Numbered from the stretch's first letter, positions 1 through 7,986 are shown. The stretch is DNA of 15,712 nt from an uncultured Pseudomonadota bacterium (GCA_937996755.1 CALKUS010000096.1:1-15712); one strand, 5' to 3'. The notes: generated from the letters alone by a model not told the origin. A program made the numbers and translations.

Positions 1-233
1 TCGACCTGCAGCCGCGCGAGTTCCGCCTGCTCGAATACCTCATGCGCCACGCCGAACAGGTGGTCACGCGAACGATGCTGCTCGAGGCCGTGTGGGACTA
101 CCACTTCGACCCCCAGACGAACGTCATCGACGTGCACATCTCGCGATTGCGCGCGAAGATCGATCGCGGCGAGGCGCAGCCGCTGCTGCACACGGTGCGC
201 GGCTCGGGTTACCTGCTCGGCACGCGCGGCTGA
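1..233 (+). CDS. OmpR/PhoB-family response regulator, C-terminal DNA-binding domain (5' truncated)
   Basis: The frame is open from base 3 to the TGA at 231-233, giving the last 76 residues of a response regulator; the receiver domain lies off the left edge. The visible part is a complete winged-helix effector domain of the OmpR/PhoB type: an entry PREFRLLEYL, the helix VTRTMLLEAVW, a recognition-helix region NVIDVHISRLRAKID, and the wing signature TVRGSGYLL just before the end. Such proteins bind direct-repeat operators when phosphorylated by their partner kinase. The kinase gene begins 3 nt after this stop codon, so the two are almost certainly one operon and a cognate pair. The signal sensed cannot be told from this fragment. 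Confidence 0.93.
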   Translation, partial: DLQPREFRLLEYLMRHAEQVVTRTMLLEAVWDYHFDPQTNVIDVHISRLRAKIDRGEAQPLLHTVRGSGYLLGTRG

Positions 234-235
234 AC

Positions 236-2071
236 GTGCGGCGGTTCCCGCGCTCGACGCTCGATCGCTTCGCGCTCGGCTACGCGCTCGCGTTCTTCGC
301 CGCCCTGGCCGCGGTATTCGCCGTCGCCATGCCCTCGTTGCGCGCGCTCGTTCAGCGCGACGTGCGGCACACGGTGGAAGCGGAGGTCGAGGGCCTGGTC
401 GAGATCCGCGCCGACGAAGGCGCGGACGGCCTGCGCCGCGCGCTCGCCGACCGCATCGCGCAGCCGGTCGACCCGGCCGCGGTCTACTTCCTGTTCGACC
501 CGCGCGCGCAGCTCGCGCTCGGCACGCCCGACCTGTTGCCGGAAGCGCCGAGCTGGCGTCCGGGGTGGGTGGCCTGGCGCAGCGATGCGGGCGGCATGGT
601 GGTCGCATACGTCGCGCGGTTCGAGGACGGCAGCGTGCTCGTCGCCGGCCACGACGAGCGCGAACAGGAGCGGCTCATGCGCAGCGTCGAGCTGGTCGGC
701 TACGGCGCGCTCGCGGCGCTCGCCGTCGGCGTCGCGCTGCTCGGCTTCGGCCTGCGCCGCTCGATCGGCCGCGCGCTGCAGGCGCCGCTCGATACGGCCG
801 ACCGCGTCGCGGCGGGCCGGCTCGACGAACGCGTGCCGTTGAGCGGCAGCCACGACGTGTTCGACCGGCTCGCGACCACGATCAACCGCATGCTCGACCG
901 CATCGAGCAGCTGGTCGGCGGCATCCGCCATTCGACCGACGCGATCGCGCACGACCTGCGCACGCCGCTCACGCGGCTGCGCACGCGGCTCGAGCAATGG
1001 CGCGCCGCGCGCGACGCGCGCGAGGCCGACGCGCACGCCGACGCCGCGATCGCGGAAGCCGACCGGCTGCTCGCGACGTTCCAGAGCCTGCTGCGACTGG
1101 CGCGCATCGAGGCGGAGCCCGCTGCCGCACTCGCGCCGGTCGCGCTCGATGCGGTCGTGGCCGATGCGGTCGAGCTCTGGCAGGCGGTCGCCGAGAGTGC
1201 CGGCCTGCGCATCGAGACCGAGCTGATCGTGCCCGTGCGCGTCGCCGGCGATCGCGACCAGTTGTTCCAGCTCGTGGCGAACCTGCTCGACAATGCCGTG
1301 AAGTACACGCCCGCGCCGGGCACGGTGCGCGTGTCGCTCGCGCGCCGCGGCGACGAAGCCGTGCTCGCCGTCGCCGACAGCGGCCCCGGCATCCCGGAAG
1401 ACGAGCGCGAGCGCGTGTTCGACCGTTTCGTGCGGTTGGAAACGCATCGCGGAACGCCCGGCTCCGGGCTCGGGCTCTCGACCGTGCGCGCGATCGCCGT
1501 GCGCCACGGCGCGGCGATCCGCCTGGCGGACGCCCGCCCGGGCCTGCGCGTGGAAGTCGCATTCCGCGCGCTCGCACGAACGATCCTTCATCTGCCGGAA
1601 AGGCGGCGCAGAGGCCGCCGGGCGCAATCTGGCGCCACGCCATCAACGGATGGCGCACCTACGGAGCAATGCGATGAAAGCCAGCAAGACCGCCCTCGCG
1701 CTCGTCCTCGGCGTCGCCACCACGTTCGCGTTCGCTGCGGCGCCCGCGACGACGGCATCGGCCACGAGCGCCACGGCCAAGGCGAAGTGCGAGAAGGGCC
1801 AGCACCACGATGCCGACGGCAAGTGCGTGCCGAACAAGCCGAAGAACTGATCCGCTTTCCTCGTCGGGGCGCCGGCCTGCGCGGCCGGCGCCCCGCGTGC
1901 GCGCCATGGCGCGCAACCGCAAGACCCGTCCCGAGGCCGCTCGCCGGCCGAGGGATCTTTCGTCACCGCGCTGCCGCGCTGGCCGTGCCGGGCCGATTGC
2001 CGGATAATCGCCGCCCCCTTTTTCCGGCGGCCGGAACCGGCGCCGCTCCGCACGCCCGATCCCACCCATGA
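236..2071 (+). CDS. Sensor histidine kinase (HAMP, HisKA, HATPase); true 3' end uncertain
   Basis: Inner-membrane partner of the preceding regulator. The GTG at 236 is chosen because it follows the regulator stop by two bases and opens directly into a membrane helix. Order: transmembrane helix about residues 12-34, periplasmic sensor about 35-150, second helix about 152-173, HAMP to about 226, H-box with phospho-acceptor His239 in AHDLRTPL, N-box Asn353 in LLDNAVKY, G1 DSGPGIP at 381-387, F-box VFDRF at 394-398, G2 GSGLGLS at 409-415. Recognisable kinase ends near residue 446 (base 1575). The frame then stays open to the TGA at 2069-2071, adding about 165 Arg/Pro/Ala-rich residues that cover the small exported-protein gene and touch the next ATG. 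Either the tail is genuine or a frameshift or sequencing error has removed the stop. The kinase call is secure; the end is not. Confidence 0.85.
   Translation: MRRFPRSTLDRFALGYALAFFAALAAVFAVAMPSLRALVQRDVRHTVEAEVEGLVEIRADEGADGLRRALADRIAQPVDPAAVYFLFDPRAQLALGTPDLLPEAPSWRPGWVAWRSDAGGMVVAYVARFEDGSVLVAGHDEREQERLMRSVELVGYGALAALAVGVALLGFGLRRSIGRALQAPLDTADRVAAGRLDERVPLSGSHDVFDRLATTINRMLDRIEQLVGGIRHSTDAIAHDLRTPLTRLRTRLEQWRAARDAREADAHADAAIAEADRLLATFQSLLRLARIEAEPAAALAPVALDAVVADAVELWQAVAESAGLRIETELIVPVRVAGDRDQLFQLVANLLDNAVKYTPAPGTVRVSLARRGDEAVLAVADSGPGIPEDERERVFDRFVRLETHRGTPGSGLGLSTVRAIAVRHGAAIRLADARPGLRVEVAFRALARTILHLPERRRRGRRAQSGATPSTDGAPTEQCDESQQDRPRARPRRRHHVRVRCGARDDGIGHERHGQGEVREGPAPRCRRQVRAEQAEELIRFPRRGAGLRGRRPACAPWRATARPVPRPLAGRGIFRHRAAALAVPGRLPDNRRPLFPAAGTGAAPHARSHP
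1602..1636 (+). promoter_or_regulatory. Two adjacent short hairpins upstream of the small exported-protein gene
   Basis: Two inverted repeats stand next to each other: GGCGGC-GCAGAG-GCCGCC at 1602-1619 and GGCGC-AATCTG-GCGCC at 1621-1636. They lie between the end of the recognisable kinase domain and the small gene at 1674, inside the doubtful kinase tail. They could be a leader structure, a regulator operator, or a weak terminator (there is no T-tract). The symmetry is seen directly; any function is inference, and short GC-rich repeats arise easily at this base composition. Confidence 0.25.
1674..1850 (+). CDS. Small exported Cys/His-containing peptide (58 aa), unknown function
   Basis: Not a recognised family. 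The ATG at 1674 is preceded by GGAG at 1663-1666 with a 7-nt gap, a good ribosome binding site; an in-frame ATG at 1650 lacks one. Residues 1-22 form a classic Sec signal peptide (Lys-containing start, hydrophobic ALALVLGVATTFAFA, Ala-rich cleavage zone). The mature part is an Ala/Thr/Ser linker followed by a compact tail from Cys39 to Cys51 (CEKGQHHDADGKC), then a Lys/Pro/Asn end. The two cysteines could form one periplasmic disulphide, and the His-His-Asp cluster could bind metal; both are inference. It follows a two-component system, so it may be a regulon target or an auxiliary sensor. The kinase frame overlaps it completely, but the signal peptide, the ribosome binding site and the strong hairpin just downstream argue that this frame is the real one here. 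Confidence 0.6.
   Translation: MKASKTALALVLGVATTFAFAAAPATTASATSATAKAKCEKGQHHDADGKCVPNKPKN
1866..1894 (+). terminator. Strong GC-rich hairpin after the small exported-protein gene
   Basis: There is a perfect 12-bp inverted repeat, GGGGCGCCGGCC at 1866-1877 and GGCCGGCGCCCC at 1883-1894, with the 5-nt loop TGCGC, starting 16 nt after the stop codon at 1848-1850. The stem is very stable but no T-run follows, so it may be a non-canonical terminator or a 3'-end protecting structure. Its position supports a transcript ending after the small gene. It also lies inside the open kinase tail. Confidence 0.55.
2003..2036 (+). promoter_or_regulatory. Possible -10 box and leader hairpin upstream of isocitrate dehydrogenase
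   Basis: GATAAT at 2003-2008 resembles a sigma-70 -10 box; no good -35 hexamer is visible 16-18 nt upstream. It is followed by a short inverted repeat, TTCCGG-CGG-CCGGAA, at 2022-2036, which would lie in the 5' leader. The remainder of 1895-2002 shows nothing recognisable. This is a weak prediction by eye. Confidence 0.3.
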
Positions 2072-3072
2072 ATCGCACCATTGCAGTCATCCGCGGCGAC
2101 GGCATCGGCCCGGAAATCATGGACGCCACGCTGCGCGTCCTCGATGCACTGAAGCTCGGCCTCGCCTGGGACTTCGTCGACGCCGGCCTCGCCGCGCAGG
2201 AGAAGCACGGCGAGCTGCTGCCGCCGCACACGCTCGAGACGATTGCGAAGCACCGCATCGCGCTGAAGGGCCCGCTGACGACGCCGGTGGGCGAGGGCTT
2301 CACTTCGATCAACGTCGAGCTGCGCCGCCGCTTCGACCTGTACGCGAACGTGCGCCCCGCGATCTCGATCCCCGGTACGAAGGCGCGCTATGCCGACGTC
2401 GACCTCATCACCGTGCGCGAGAACACCGAAGGCGCGTACGGCAGCGAAGGCCAGACGCTCTCGCCGGACGGCGAGGCCGCGCAGTCGCTGATCAAGGTCA
2501 CGCGTCGCGGATCCGAGCGCATCGTGCGCTATGCGTTCGACCTCGCGCGCCGCTGCGGCCGCAAGAAGGTCACGGTGGTGCACAAGGCGAACATCATGAA
2601 GACGACGTCCGGTCTCTTCCTGAAGGTCGCGCGCGAAGTCGCGGGGCGCTATCCCGACGTCGCGATGAACGAGATGATCGTCGACAACTGCTGCATGCAG
2701 CTGGTGATGAACCCGCAGCAGTTCGACGTGATCGTCACCACCAACCTGTTCGGCGACATCATCTCCGACCTCTGTGCCGGCCTCGTCGGCGGCCTCGGAC
2801 TCGCGCCGGGCGCGAACATCGGCACGGAAGCGGCGATCTTCGAGGCGGTGCACGGCTCGGCTCCGGACATCGCCGGCAAGGGCATCGCGAATCCGTGCGC
2901 GCTGCTGCTCGGCGCCGCGCAGATGCTCGACCACCTCGAGCTCACCGCCGAAGCGAACCGCCTGCGCGCGGCGATCCGCGACACCATCGGCGCGAAGGAC
3001 CGCTCGACGCCCGACCTCGGCGGCACCGGCAACACGGCGAGCTTCGCGGACGCGATCGTTGCGCGGCTCTGA
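2068..3072 (+). CDS. NAD-dependent isocitrate dehydrogenase (beta-decarboxylating dehydrogenase family)
   Basis: Oxidises and decarboxylates isocitrate to 2-oxoglutarate in the TCA cycle. The 334 residues match the short, IPMDH-like subgroup of isocitrate dehydrogenases. The phosphate-loop start IRGDGIGPEI is at 8-17. The substrate segment is FTSINVELRRRFDLYANVRP, in which Ser80, Asn82, Arg86 and Arg96 fit isocitrate binding; leucine-pathway enzymes differ there. RENTEG at 117-122 with Tyr124, the catalytic Lys173 in HKAN, and metal ligands Asp230 and Asp234 in FGDIISD are all present. In HGSAPDIAGKG the Asp267-Ile268 pair replaces the Lys-Tyr of NADP enzymes, pointing to NAD. The gene starts at ATG 2068 without an obvious Shine-Dalgarno, and the start overlaps the TGA of the extended kinase frame. 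Homoisocitrate dehydrogenase is the main alternative, but the Ser-x-Asn pair argues against it. Confidence 0.9.
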   Translation: MNRTIAVIRGDGIGPEIMDATLRVLDALKLGLAWDFVDAGLAAQEKHGELLPPHTLETIAKHRIALKGPLTTPVGEGFTSINVELRRRFDLYANVRPAISIPGTKARYADVDLITVRENTEGAYGSEGQTLSPDGEAAQSLIKVTRRGSERIVRYAFDLARRCGRKKVTVVHKANIMKTTSGLFLKVAREVAGRYPDVAMNEMIVDNCCMQLVMNPQQFDVIVTTNLFGDIISDLCAGLVGGLGLAPGANIGTEAAIFEAVHGSAPDIAGKGIANPCALLLGAAQMLDHLELTAEANRLRAAIRDTIGAKDRSTPDLGGTGNTASFADAIVARL

Positions 3073-3095
3073 ACGGCTTCGGTGCGGCGCGAAAG

Positions 3096-3123
3096 AAAAC
3101 GGCCCGCATCAGCGGGCCGTTTT
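3096..3123. terminator. Bidirectional rho-independent terminator
   Basis: There is a perfect 12-bp inverted repeat, AAAACGGCCCGC at 3096-3107 and GCGGGCCGTTTT at 3112-3123, with the tetraloop ATCA; a G-C pair (3095/3124) extends it. The stem base is A-rich on one side and T-rich on the other, with further T after it (3126-3128). It lies between the convergent isocitrate dehydrogenase and metalloprotease genes and can serve both strands. Confidence 0.93.
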
Positions 3124-3147
3124 CGTTTCAGCGCACCGCGCGTCGCG

Positions 3148-5439
3148 TCACTGCTGCGGAACGCTCAGCAGGATCAGCGGCGAGTTGGTGCGCGCGAAGT
3201 TGCCGTTCGGCGCGGTCTGGTAGTTCACGTTCAGCGTGACCTTGTTGCCGGCCGACGCTTCGCCGCTCGGCGTCGTGAGCGTGAGCGTGATCGTGCCCGC
3301 ATCGACGTCGGTGAACTGGCCCTGCTGCACGCTCGCGGGCACCGGGCAGGTGCGGCAGTAGCCGCGCCGTTCCTTGAGCGTGAGTGCCGTCGTCGAGCCG
3401 CCCGTCTGCAGGTACGCCCAGCGGCCGTTGCCCTGCGAGTCCGGGTAGTACAGCAGGCCGAACAGGCCGTTCTGCTGGCCGTTCCTGATGCCGAGCAGCG
3501 AGAAGCCCCAGCCCGAGTCGGCGCCCGCGTACCAGGACCCGGTGAAATCGGGCGACGTGCGCAGCGACGTCGGGATGAGCGACTGCATGCACCACTGCTG
3601 GTTGCGGTCGGCACCGATCGACCAGGTCATCACCACGAGCGGCGAGCTGCCGTCGCGGCCGACGCCGTCGCGGCACGCCGGCGCGCTGGCCGACTGGTTG
3701 AAGTCGAGGCGCACCTGGCCGCGCACGTTCGCGTCGGGCACCTGCGGCGGGTTGCCGCCCTGCACGTACTTGTAGCGCACGAGCGTGTCGCCGTTCGCGT
3801 TCGCCTGCGGCACGAACACGTTGTCGACCATCGAGCCCTGCGCGAGGTACCACTCGGGCTCGCCGTTCGCGCCGTACGTGTAGAAGATCACCACGTAGAT
3901 GTCGCCGCCCGCGTACTCGACGTCGATGCCGTGGCCAGGGTGCGCGGGATCGAAGTACTGCGTGCTGCGCGGCAGCGCGCCCGACGGCAGCGCGCGCGCC
4001 GCGTCGCTCCAGCCGACTGCGTTCAGCATCGGCGTCGACAGGCCGGTGATGCGCAGGCCGTTGTTGACGGTCGGGTTCATGAGCTCCGGCGCATTCGCGA
4101 AGCCGATGTGCGACAGCGTGGAGCCCGGCTGGATCGGCGTCGTCGTGTACATCTTGATCAGGTTGTCCGGCGCCGGCAGGCCGCGGAACGAATTGAGCGT
4201 CGACGTCACTGCTTCCGGGTCGTCCCAGCGCAGCTGAGTGAACTGACTGAGCGCGAACTCGCGCTCGGCGTTCGTCGAGTCCATGAAGCGCTCGATCGAG
4301 CCGTCCTCGCGCACGTCGACGATGTTCGTCGAGAACGCGTCGTCCAGCCCTTCGAGCTTCGCACCCACCGTGCCGTTGTCGGCGTCCACTTCGACCGTCG
4401 AGATGAAGCCGAGGCCGTGCGTCATCTCGTGCGTGGCGACGGTCACGAAGTCGGCCTTGCCGGCCGCCGACGCACCCGTGCTGTCGAAACCGTAGTAGAA
4501 GCCGCGGCCTTCGGTGTCGACCTTCAGGTTGAAGTCGATGCCGAAGTCGGTGAGCGTGCACTCGTCGACCTGGTTCTGCGTCGCGTACAGCTTGCACGCG
4601 CGCGTACCGCCGAGCTTGCCGACGAGCGTGTTCGGGTACCACGTGTTGTTGCGCGGGAAGAACGGCGCCTTCAGCCCCGTCGCGATCGAGCCGTCGTTGT
4701 CGAACACGGTCTCGTTGCGCACCAGGAACTTCGGACCCGACGCGGCGAGCGTCACGCCCTGCGGCGACTCGCCCGGGCCCTGGCTCGTCGACCAGCACGC
4801 CTGCACGCGGATCGGCACCGGGCTGCGGTAGCTCTGCGACAGGATGCGCACCGCCTCGAGGATCGCGTTGCGGCGCTGCTGGCCGAGCGTCGCGCCGTTG
4901 TTGCCGCCGACCGGCGAGCGCGACGCGGGGTCGTTCCACGGCGCGGTCTGGCAACCGCCGCTCGTGTCGTCGAACACCACCTCGATCGGCAGGTTCGGCT
5001 CGCTGCCGCCGGCGAGCGTCGCCTGCAGCGTCACGTTCGTCGCAGCCGGGTTGAAGCTGACCACCGACACGAACCAGCGGCCCGCGCGGACCGGGAACAC
5101 GTTGGAGCGGCCGATCGCGATCGACTCGGCAGCCGTCGCGCTCGTCGAACGGTACTGCGCGACCTCGAACAGGTGTTCGACGTCGGGTGCGCCGACCGGG
5201 CCGGAGTCGGGGAACGGGCTGCCGTAGCGCAGCAGCAGGTCGACGTCGCCGGAGGCACCGGTGAGCGCGAGCGTCAGCTGCGTGTCGTTCGCGCCGACGT
5301 CGATGAAGAACGAGTTCGTGAACGAGTTGCCGGGCAGCGAGAAGTTCTGCGGCGCTCCCGAGACGAGCGGGATGGTCGGCGCGGCGAACGCAGGCAGCGC
5401 GGCGAGGGAAAGCGCGAGCGCGGAAAGGAAACGACGCAT
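3148..5439 (-). CDS. Secreted zinc metalloprotease with N-terminal PPC-like domain and two C-terminal repeat domains
   Basis: Start: the ATG at 5439 has AGGAG 8 nt upstream; a GTG two codons earlier sits too close to it. 763 residues. A Sec signal peptide spans 1-19 (ends PAFA). Residues about 25-145 resemble a bacterial pre-peptidase (PPC) beta-sandwich, with GDVDLLLRYG and RAGRWFVSV. The protease region is about 150-480 with HEMTHGLGF: His337, Glu338 and His341 are the expected zinc and catalytic residues. LSHIGF (His444) and ELMNP (Met454) fit a distant third zinc ligand and a Met-turn, as in metzincin/leishmanolysin-type enzymes. The C-terminal part carries two degenerate copies of a Trp/Tyr/Gly-rich module (about 492-538, HPGHGIDVE; about 634-681, DSGWGFSLL). 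Probably exported by Sec and released through a type II system (inference). The third ligand and the substrate are uncertain. It is second in a two-gene unit. Confidence 0.82.
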   Translation of the reverse strand: MRRFLSALALSLAALPAFAAPTIPLVSGAPQNFSLPGNSFTNSFFIDVGANDTQLTLALTGASGDVDLLLRYGSPFPDSGPVGAPDVEHLFEVAQYRSTSATAAESIAIGRSNVFPVRAGRWFVSVVSFNPAATNVTLQATLAGGSEPNLPIEVVFDDTSGGCQTAPWNDPASRSPVGGNNGATLGQQRRNAILEAVRILSQSYRSPVPIRVQACWSTSQGPGESPQGVTLAASGPKFLVRNETVFDNDGSIATGLKAPFFPRNNTWYPNTLVGKLGGTRACKLYATQNQVDECTLTDFGIDFNLKVDTEGRGFYYGFDSTGASAAGKADFVTVATHEMTHGLGFISTVEVDADNGTVGAKLEGLDDAFSTNIVDVREDGSIERFMDSTNAEREFALSQFTQLRWDDPEAVTSTLNSFRGLPAPDNLIKMYTTTPIQPGSTLSHIGFANAPELMNPTVNNGLRITGLSTPMLNAVGWSDAARALPSGALPRSTQYFDPAHPGHGIDVEYAGGDIYVVIFYTYGANGEPEWYLAQGSMVDNVFVPQANANGDTLVRYKYVQGGNPPQVPDANVRGQVRLDFNQSASAPACRDGVGRDGSSPLVVMTWSIGADRNQQWCMQSLIPTSLRTSPDFTGSWYAGADSGWGFSLLGIRNGQQNGLFGLLYYPDSQGNGRWAYLQTGGSTTALTLKERRGYCRTCPVPASVQQGQFTDVDAGTITLTLTTPSGEASAGNKVTLNVNYQTAPNGNFARTNSPLILLSVPQQ

Positions 5440-5441
5440 GC

Positions 5442-5717
5442 TCACTTCTCCTGCGTGCCGCGGCGCTGGTGCTCGAACGCCGTGAAGCGCTCGTTGCGCT
5501 CGGTAGCGCAGGTCAGCTCGACGCTGCCGTCGGCGCGCGTGATCGCGCGCATCACGTGGCGGTGCGGCGCCGGCACGGCGGCGTCGTGGTCGACGAGATC
5601 GGCCTTCTTCTCGTGGCCGCCGCTGAACTGCCGGAACTCGGGCTGCGCGGGCGCGGCCGCGGTTGCGGCGCTGGCGACGATCGCGGCGAGCGCCGCGACG
5701 GAACGGATCGGGGACAT
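5442..5717 (-). CDS. Small exported protein (91 aa) coupled to the metalloprotease
   Basis: No family recognised. The ATG at 5717 is chosen because AGGAG lies 8 nt upstream and a signal peptide begins there (residues 1-22, AALAAIVASAATAAA); the frame also opens 21 codons earlier without such support. The mature part is about 69 residues, hydrophilic, rich in His and charged residues, with one cysteine (Cys70 in ELTCATERNERF), so no internal disulphide. The TGA at 5442-5444 is 2 nt from the protease ATG, so the pair should be co-transcribed and probably translationally coupled. That arrangement suggests a partner role such as inhibitor, folding helper or secretion accessory, but nothing in the sequence proves it. 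Synteny with the protease in other genomes would be the test. Confidence 0.72.
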   Translation of the reverse strand: MSPIRSVAALAAIVASAATAAAPAQPEFRQFSGGHEKKADLVDHDAAVPAPHRHVMRAITRADGSVELTCATERNERFTAFEHQRRGTQEK

Positions 5718-5867
5718 TGCGCTTGCTCCTGGCCGGGCAGCCCGGCGAAGGGTGCGGATTCTCGCATGACTGTTGTTCACACGCGTTAGGACCGCGTCAC
5801 AGCGAGTCGAATGACGCGTTCGTACGGTGAAGGCGGCGTGAGGACAGGACCGACGCCGGTTCGCGCG
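5718..5867 (-). promoter_or_regulatory. Upstream region of the exported-protein/protease pair
   Basis: This 150-bp gene-free stretch precedes the small exported-protein gene. A small inverted repeat GCCGGG-CAG-CCCGGC (5732-5746) lies just upstream of the ribosome binding site and could form a hairpin in the leader. No confident -10/-35 pair was found on the minus strand. Confidence 0.3.
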
Positions 5868-5889
5868 GCAGTCGCCCGGTGGCGACTGC
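5868..5889 (-). terminator. Hairpin directly after thiD
   Basis: There is a perfect 9-bp inverted repeat, GCAGTCGCC (5868-5876) and GGCGACTGC (5881-5889), with a 4-nt loop, beginning at the base after the thiD stop codon (5890-5892). No T-run follows on the minus strand, so it is a terminator-like structure rather than a classic intrinsic terminator. It would separate thiD from the protease unit downstream. Confidence 0.55.
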
Positions 5890-6687
<798 letters not shown>

Positions 6688-6778
6688 CGTCCGGCCGCCT
6701 GTGGTGCGGACGCAACAAGGCGCGACAGCCCGGGGCCCTCGACCCCGCGAGACGCTGCCGGAAGCGTGAAATCGGTCA

Positions 6779-6784
6779 TTGACA
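6779..6784 (+). promoter_or_regulatory. Possible -35 box for the outer-membrane protein gene
   Basis: A perfect TTGACA is present at 6779-6784 in the 153-bp divergent region between thiD and the outer-membrane protein gene. No convincing -10 hexamer follows at 15-18 nt, so this is a weak call. If real, it excludes the ATG at 6784 as the start and favours the downstream start near 6841. The rest of 6688-6840 shows no clear structure. Confidence 0.3.
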
Positions 6785-6840
6785 TGGTGTTGCTTTCTTG
6801 CCAGTCTGTGCGCCATTCGCAACAAGAGCCCCGGGGGGCA

Positions 6841-7986
6841 GTGTTGGGCGCGGGATTCGTCAAGTCGATCGTTCGCATCGCTGCGCTCACCGCGCTGTGT
6901 GCGGCTGCGCCCGTGATGGCGGCGCCGCAGGAAACGCTCGGTGCATGGCGCGATTATGCGCTACAGGGTCTCGCCCCCGACTTCGATTGGGCGCGCAACG
7001 ACGCGCGTCCCGCCGCGGAGCCCACGGTGCTGAGCGTCGCGTTCGCGCCGCGCAGCGCATCGCTGCCGCTGCTGTCGTTCGACAGCGGCGTCGGTGAAAC
7101 GAACCTCGCACTGGAAGTCGCGCGCGACGTCGCCGGCGACGTTCCGACGCTCGCCACGGGTGGCCTCTCGGCACTCACCGTCACCAGCGCCGGCACGGGT
7201 CTCGAGCGCACCATCGTCGCACCCTCGATCACGCAGTCGATCGGCGAGGATTTCCAGGTCACGGGCGCCGTCGTCCTCGCCTACCAGTATTTCGCGAGCT
7301 GGGGCCTCGGTTCGTCGCTCGTCGACGTGAATTCCAGCCCGCTGCCGCCCGGTTACGCGGAATCGACGTTCGGCACCGGCGTGCGGCTGGGCTTCCAGCA
7401 GCGGGTCAGCGACGTCCTCGGGTTCACGGCCGAGTTCCAGACGAAAGTCGACATGGACGCGTTCGAGAACTATCGCGGCGTCTATGCCGAGCCGGGCGAT
7501 TTCGACATCCCGGCCGTGGCGAAGGCCGGCCTCGCCTGGCAGCCCGCCGAGCGCGTGTCCGTCGGCCTCGACGTGGCCCGCGTGATGTACAGCGAGATCA
7601 ACGCGTTCACCAGCCATGCGTTGCCCACGCGCTTCCTGTCGCTGCTCGGCGACGGTGCGTCGCCGGACTTCGCATGGCAGGACCTCACCGTCTACGCGGC
7701 GGACGTCACCTGGCGCGCGACGAAGCGCGACGCATTCGAGCTGCGCTGGACCACGCAGCAGCAGCCGGTCCCGTCGTCCGAGCTGCTCGCGTCGGTGCTC
7801 TCGCCCGAATACACCGACAACAACTTCTCGGTCGCGTATTCGCGCGTCCTCGGCGACGCGTCGATGCTGCGCCTCGCGGCGAGCTACGCGCCTTCGCAGT
7901 ACTTCCTCGGCAACGCTTCCTATCTCGACGATGGCGCGCAGGGCGCGCAGGTCGAAGTGGAAGCGGTCTGGTCGGTTCGCTTCTAG
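6841..7986 (+). CDS. OmpP1/FadL-family outer-membrane beta-barrel protein
   Basis: Likely takes up hydrophobic compounds such as fatty acids across the outer membrane. GTG 6841 (or TTG 6844, better spaced from the GGGGGG at 6833-6838) gives about 381 residues with a signal peptide ending near residue 28 (APVMA). An ATG at 6784 would add 19 atypical residues before it. The C-terminal half is clearly FadL-like: YRGVYAEPGDFDIP at 211-224, then alternating strands, DFAWQDLTVYAADVTWR, QQQPVPSSELL, and a final Phe381 as expected for BAM recognition. The N-terminal half is odd: the canonical FadL hatch is not recognisable, and the protein is shorter than typical family members (about 430-460). Substrate unknown. 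Transcribed alone and closed by a strong terminator. Confidence 0.8.
   Translation: MLGAGFVKSIVRIAALTALCAAAPVMAAPQETLGAWRDYALQGLAPDFDWARNDARPAAEPTVLSVAFAPRSASLPLLSFDSGVGETNLALEVARDVAGDVPTLATGGLSALTVTSAGTGLERTIVAPSITQSIGEDFQVTGAVVLAYQYFASWGLGSSLVDVNSSPLPPGYAESTFGTGVRLGFQQRVSDVLGFTAEFQTKVDMDAFENYRGVYAEPGDFDIPAVAKAGLAWQPAERVSVGLDVARVMYSEINAFTSHALPTRFLSLLGDGASPDFAWQDLTVYAADVTWRATKRDAFELRWTTQQQPVPSSELLASVLSPEYTDNNFSVAYSRVLGDASMLRLAASYAPSQYFLGNASYLDDGAQGAQVEVEAVWSVRF

Noticed and set aside
209..1627. Minus-strand open frame of 472 codons opposite the histidine kinase
   Set aside because: Shadow frame caused by high GC; the plus strand holds all kinase motifs.
3082..5769. Plus-strand open frame of 895 codons opposite the protease
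   Set aside because: Arg/Val/Ala-rich shadow of the minus-strand protease and small-protein genes; no domain or signal sequence, and it would read through the bidirectional terminator at 3096-3123.
6688..6840. TPP riboswitch upstream of thiD
   Set aside because: The conserved THI-box segments (CTGAGA and ACCTGA types) are absent on the minus strand.
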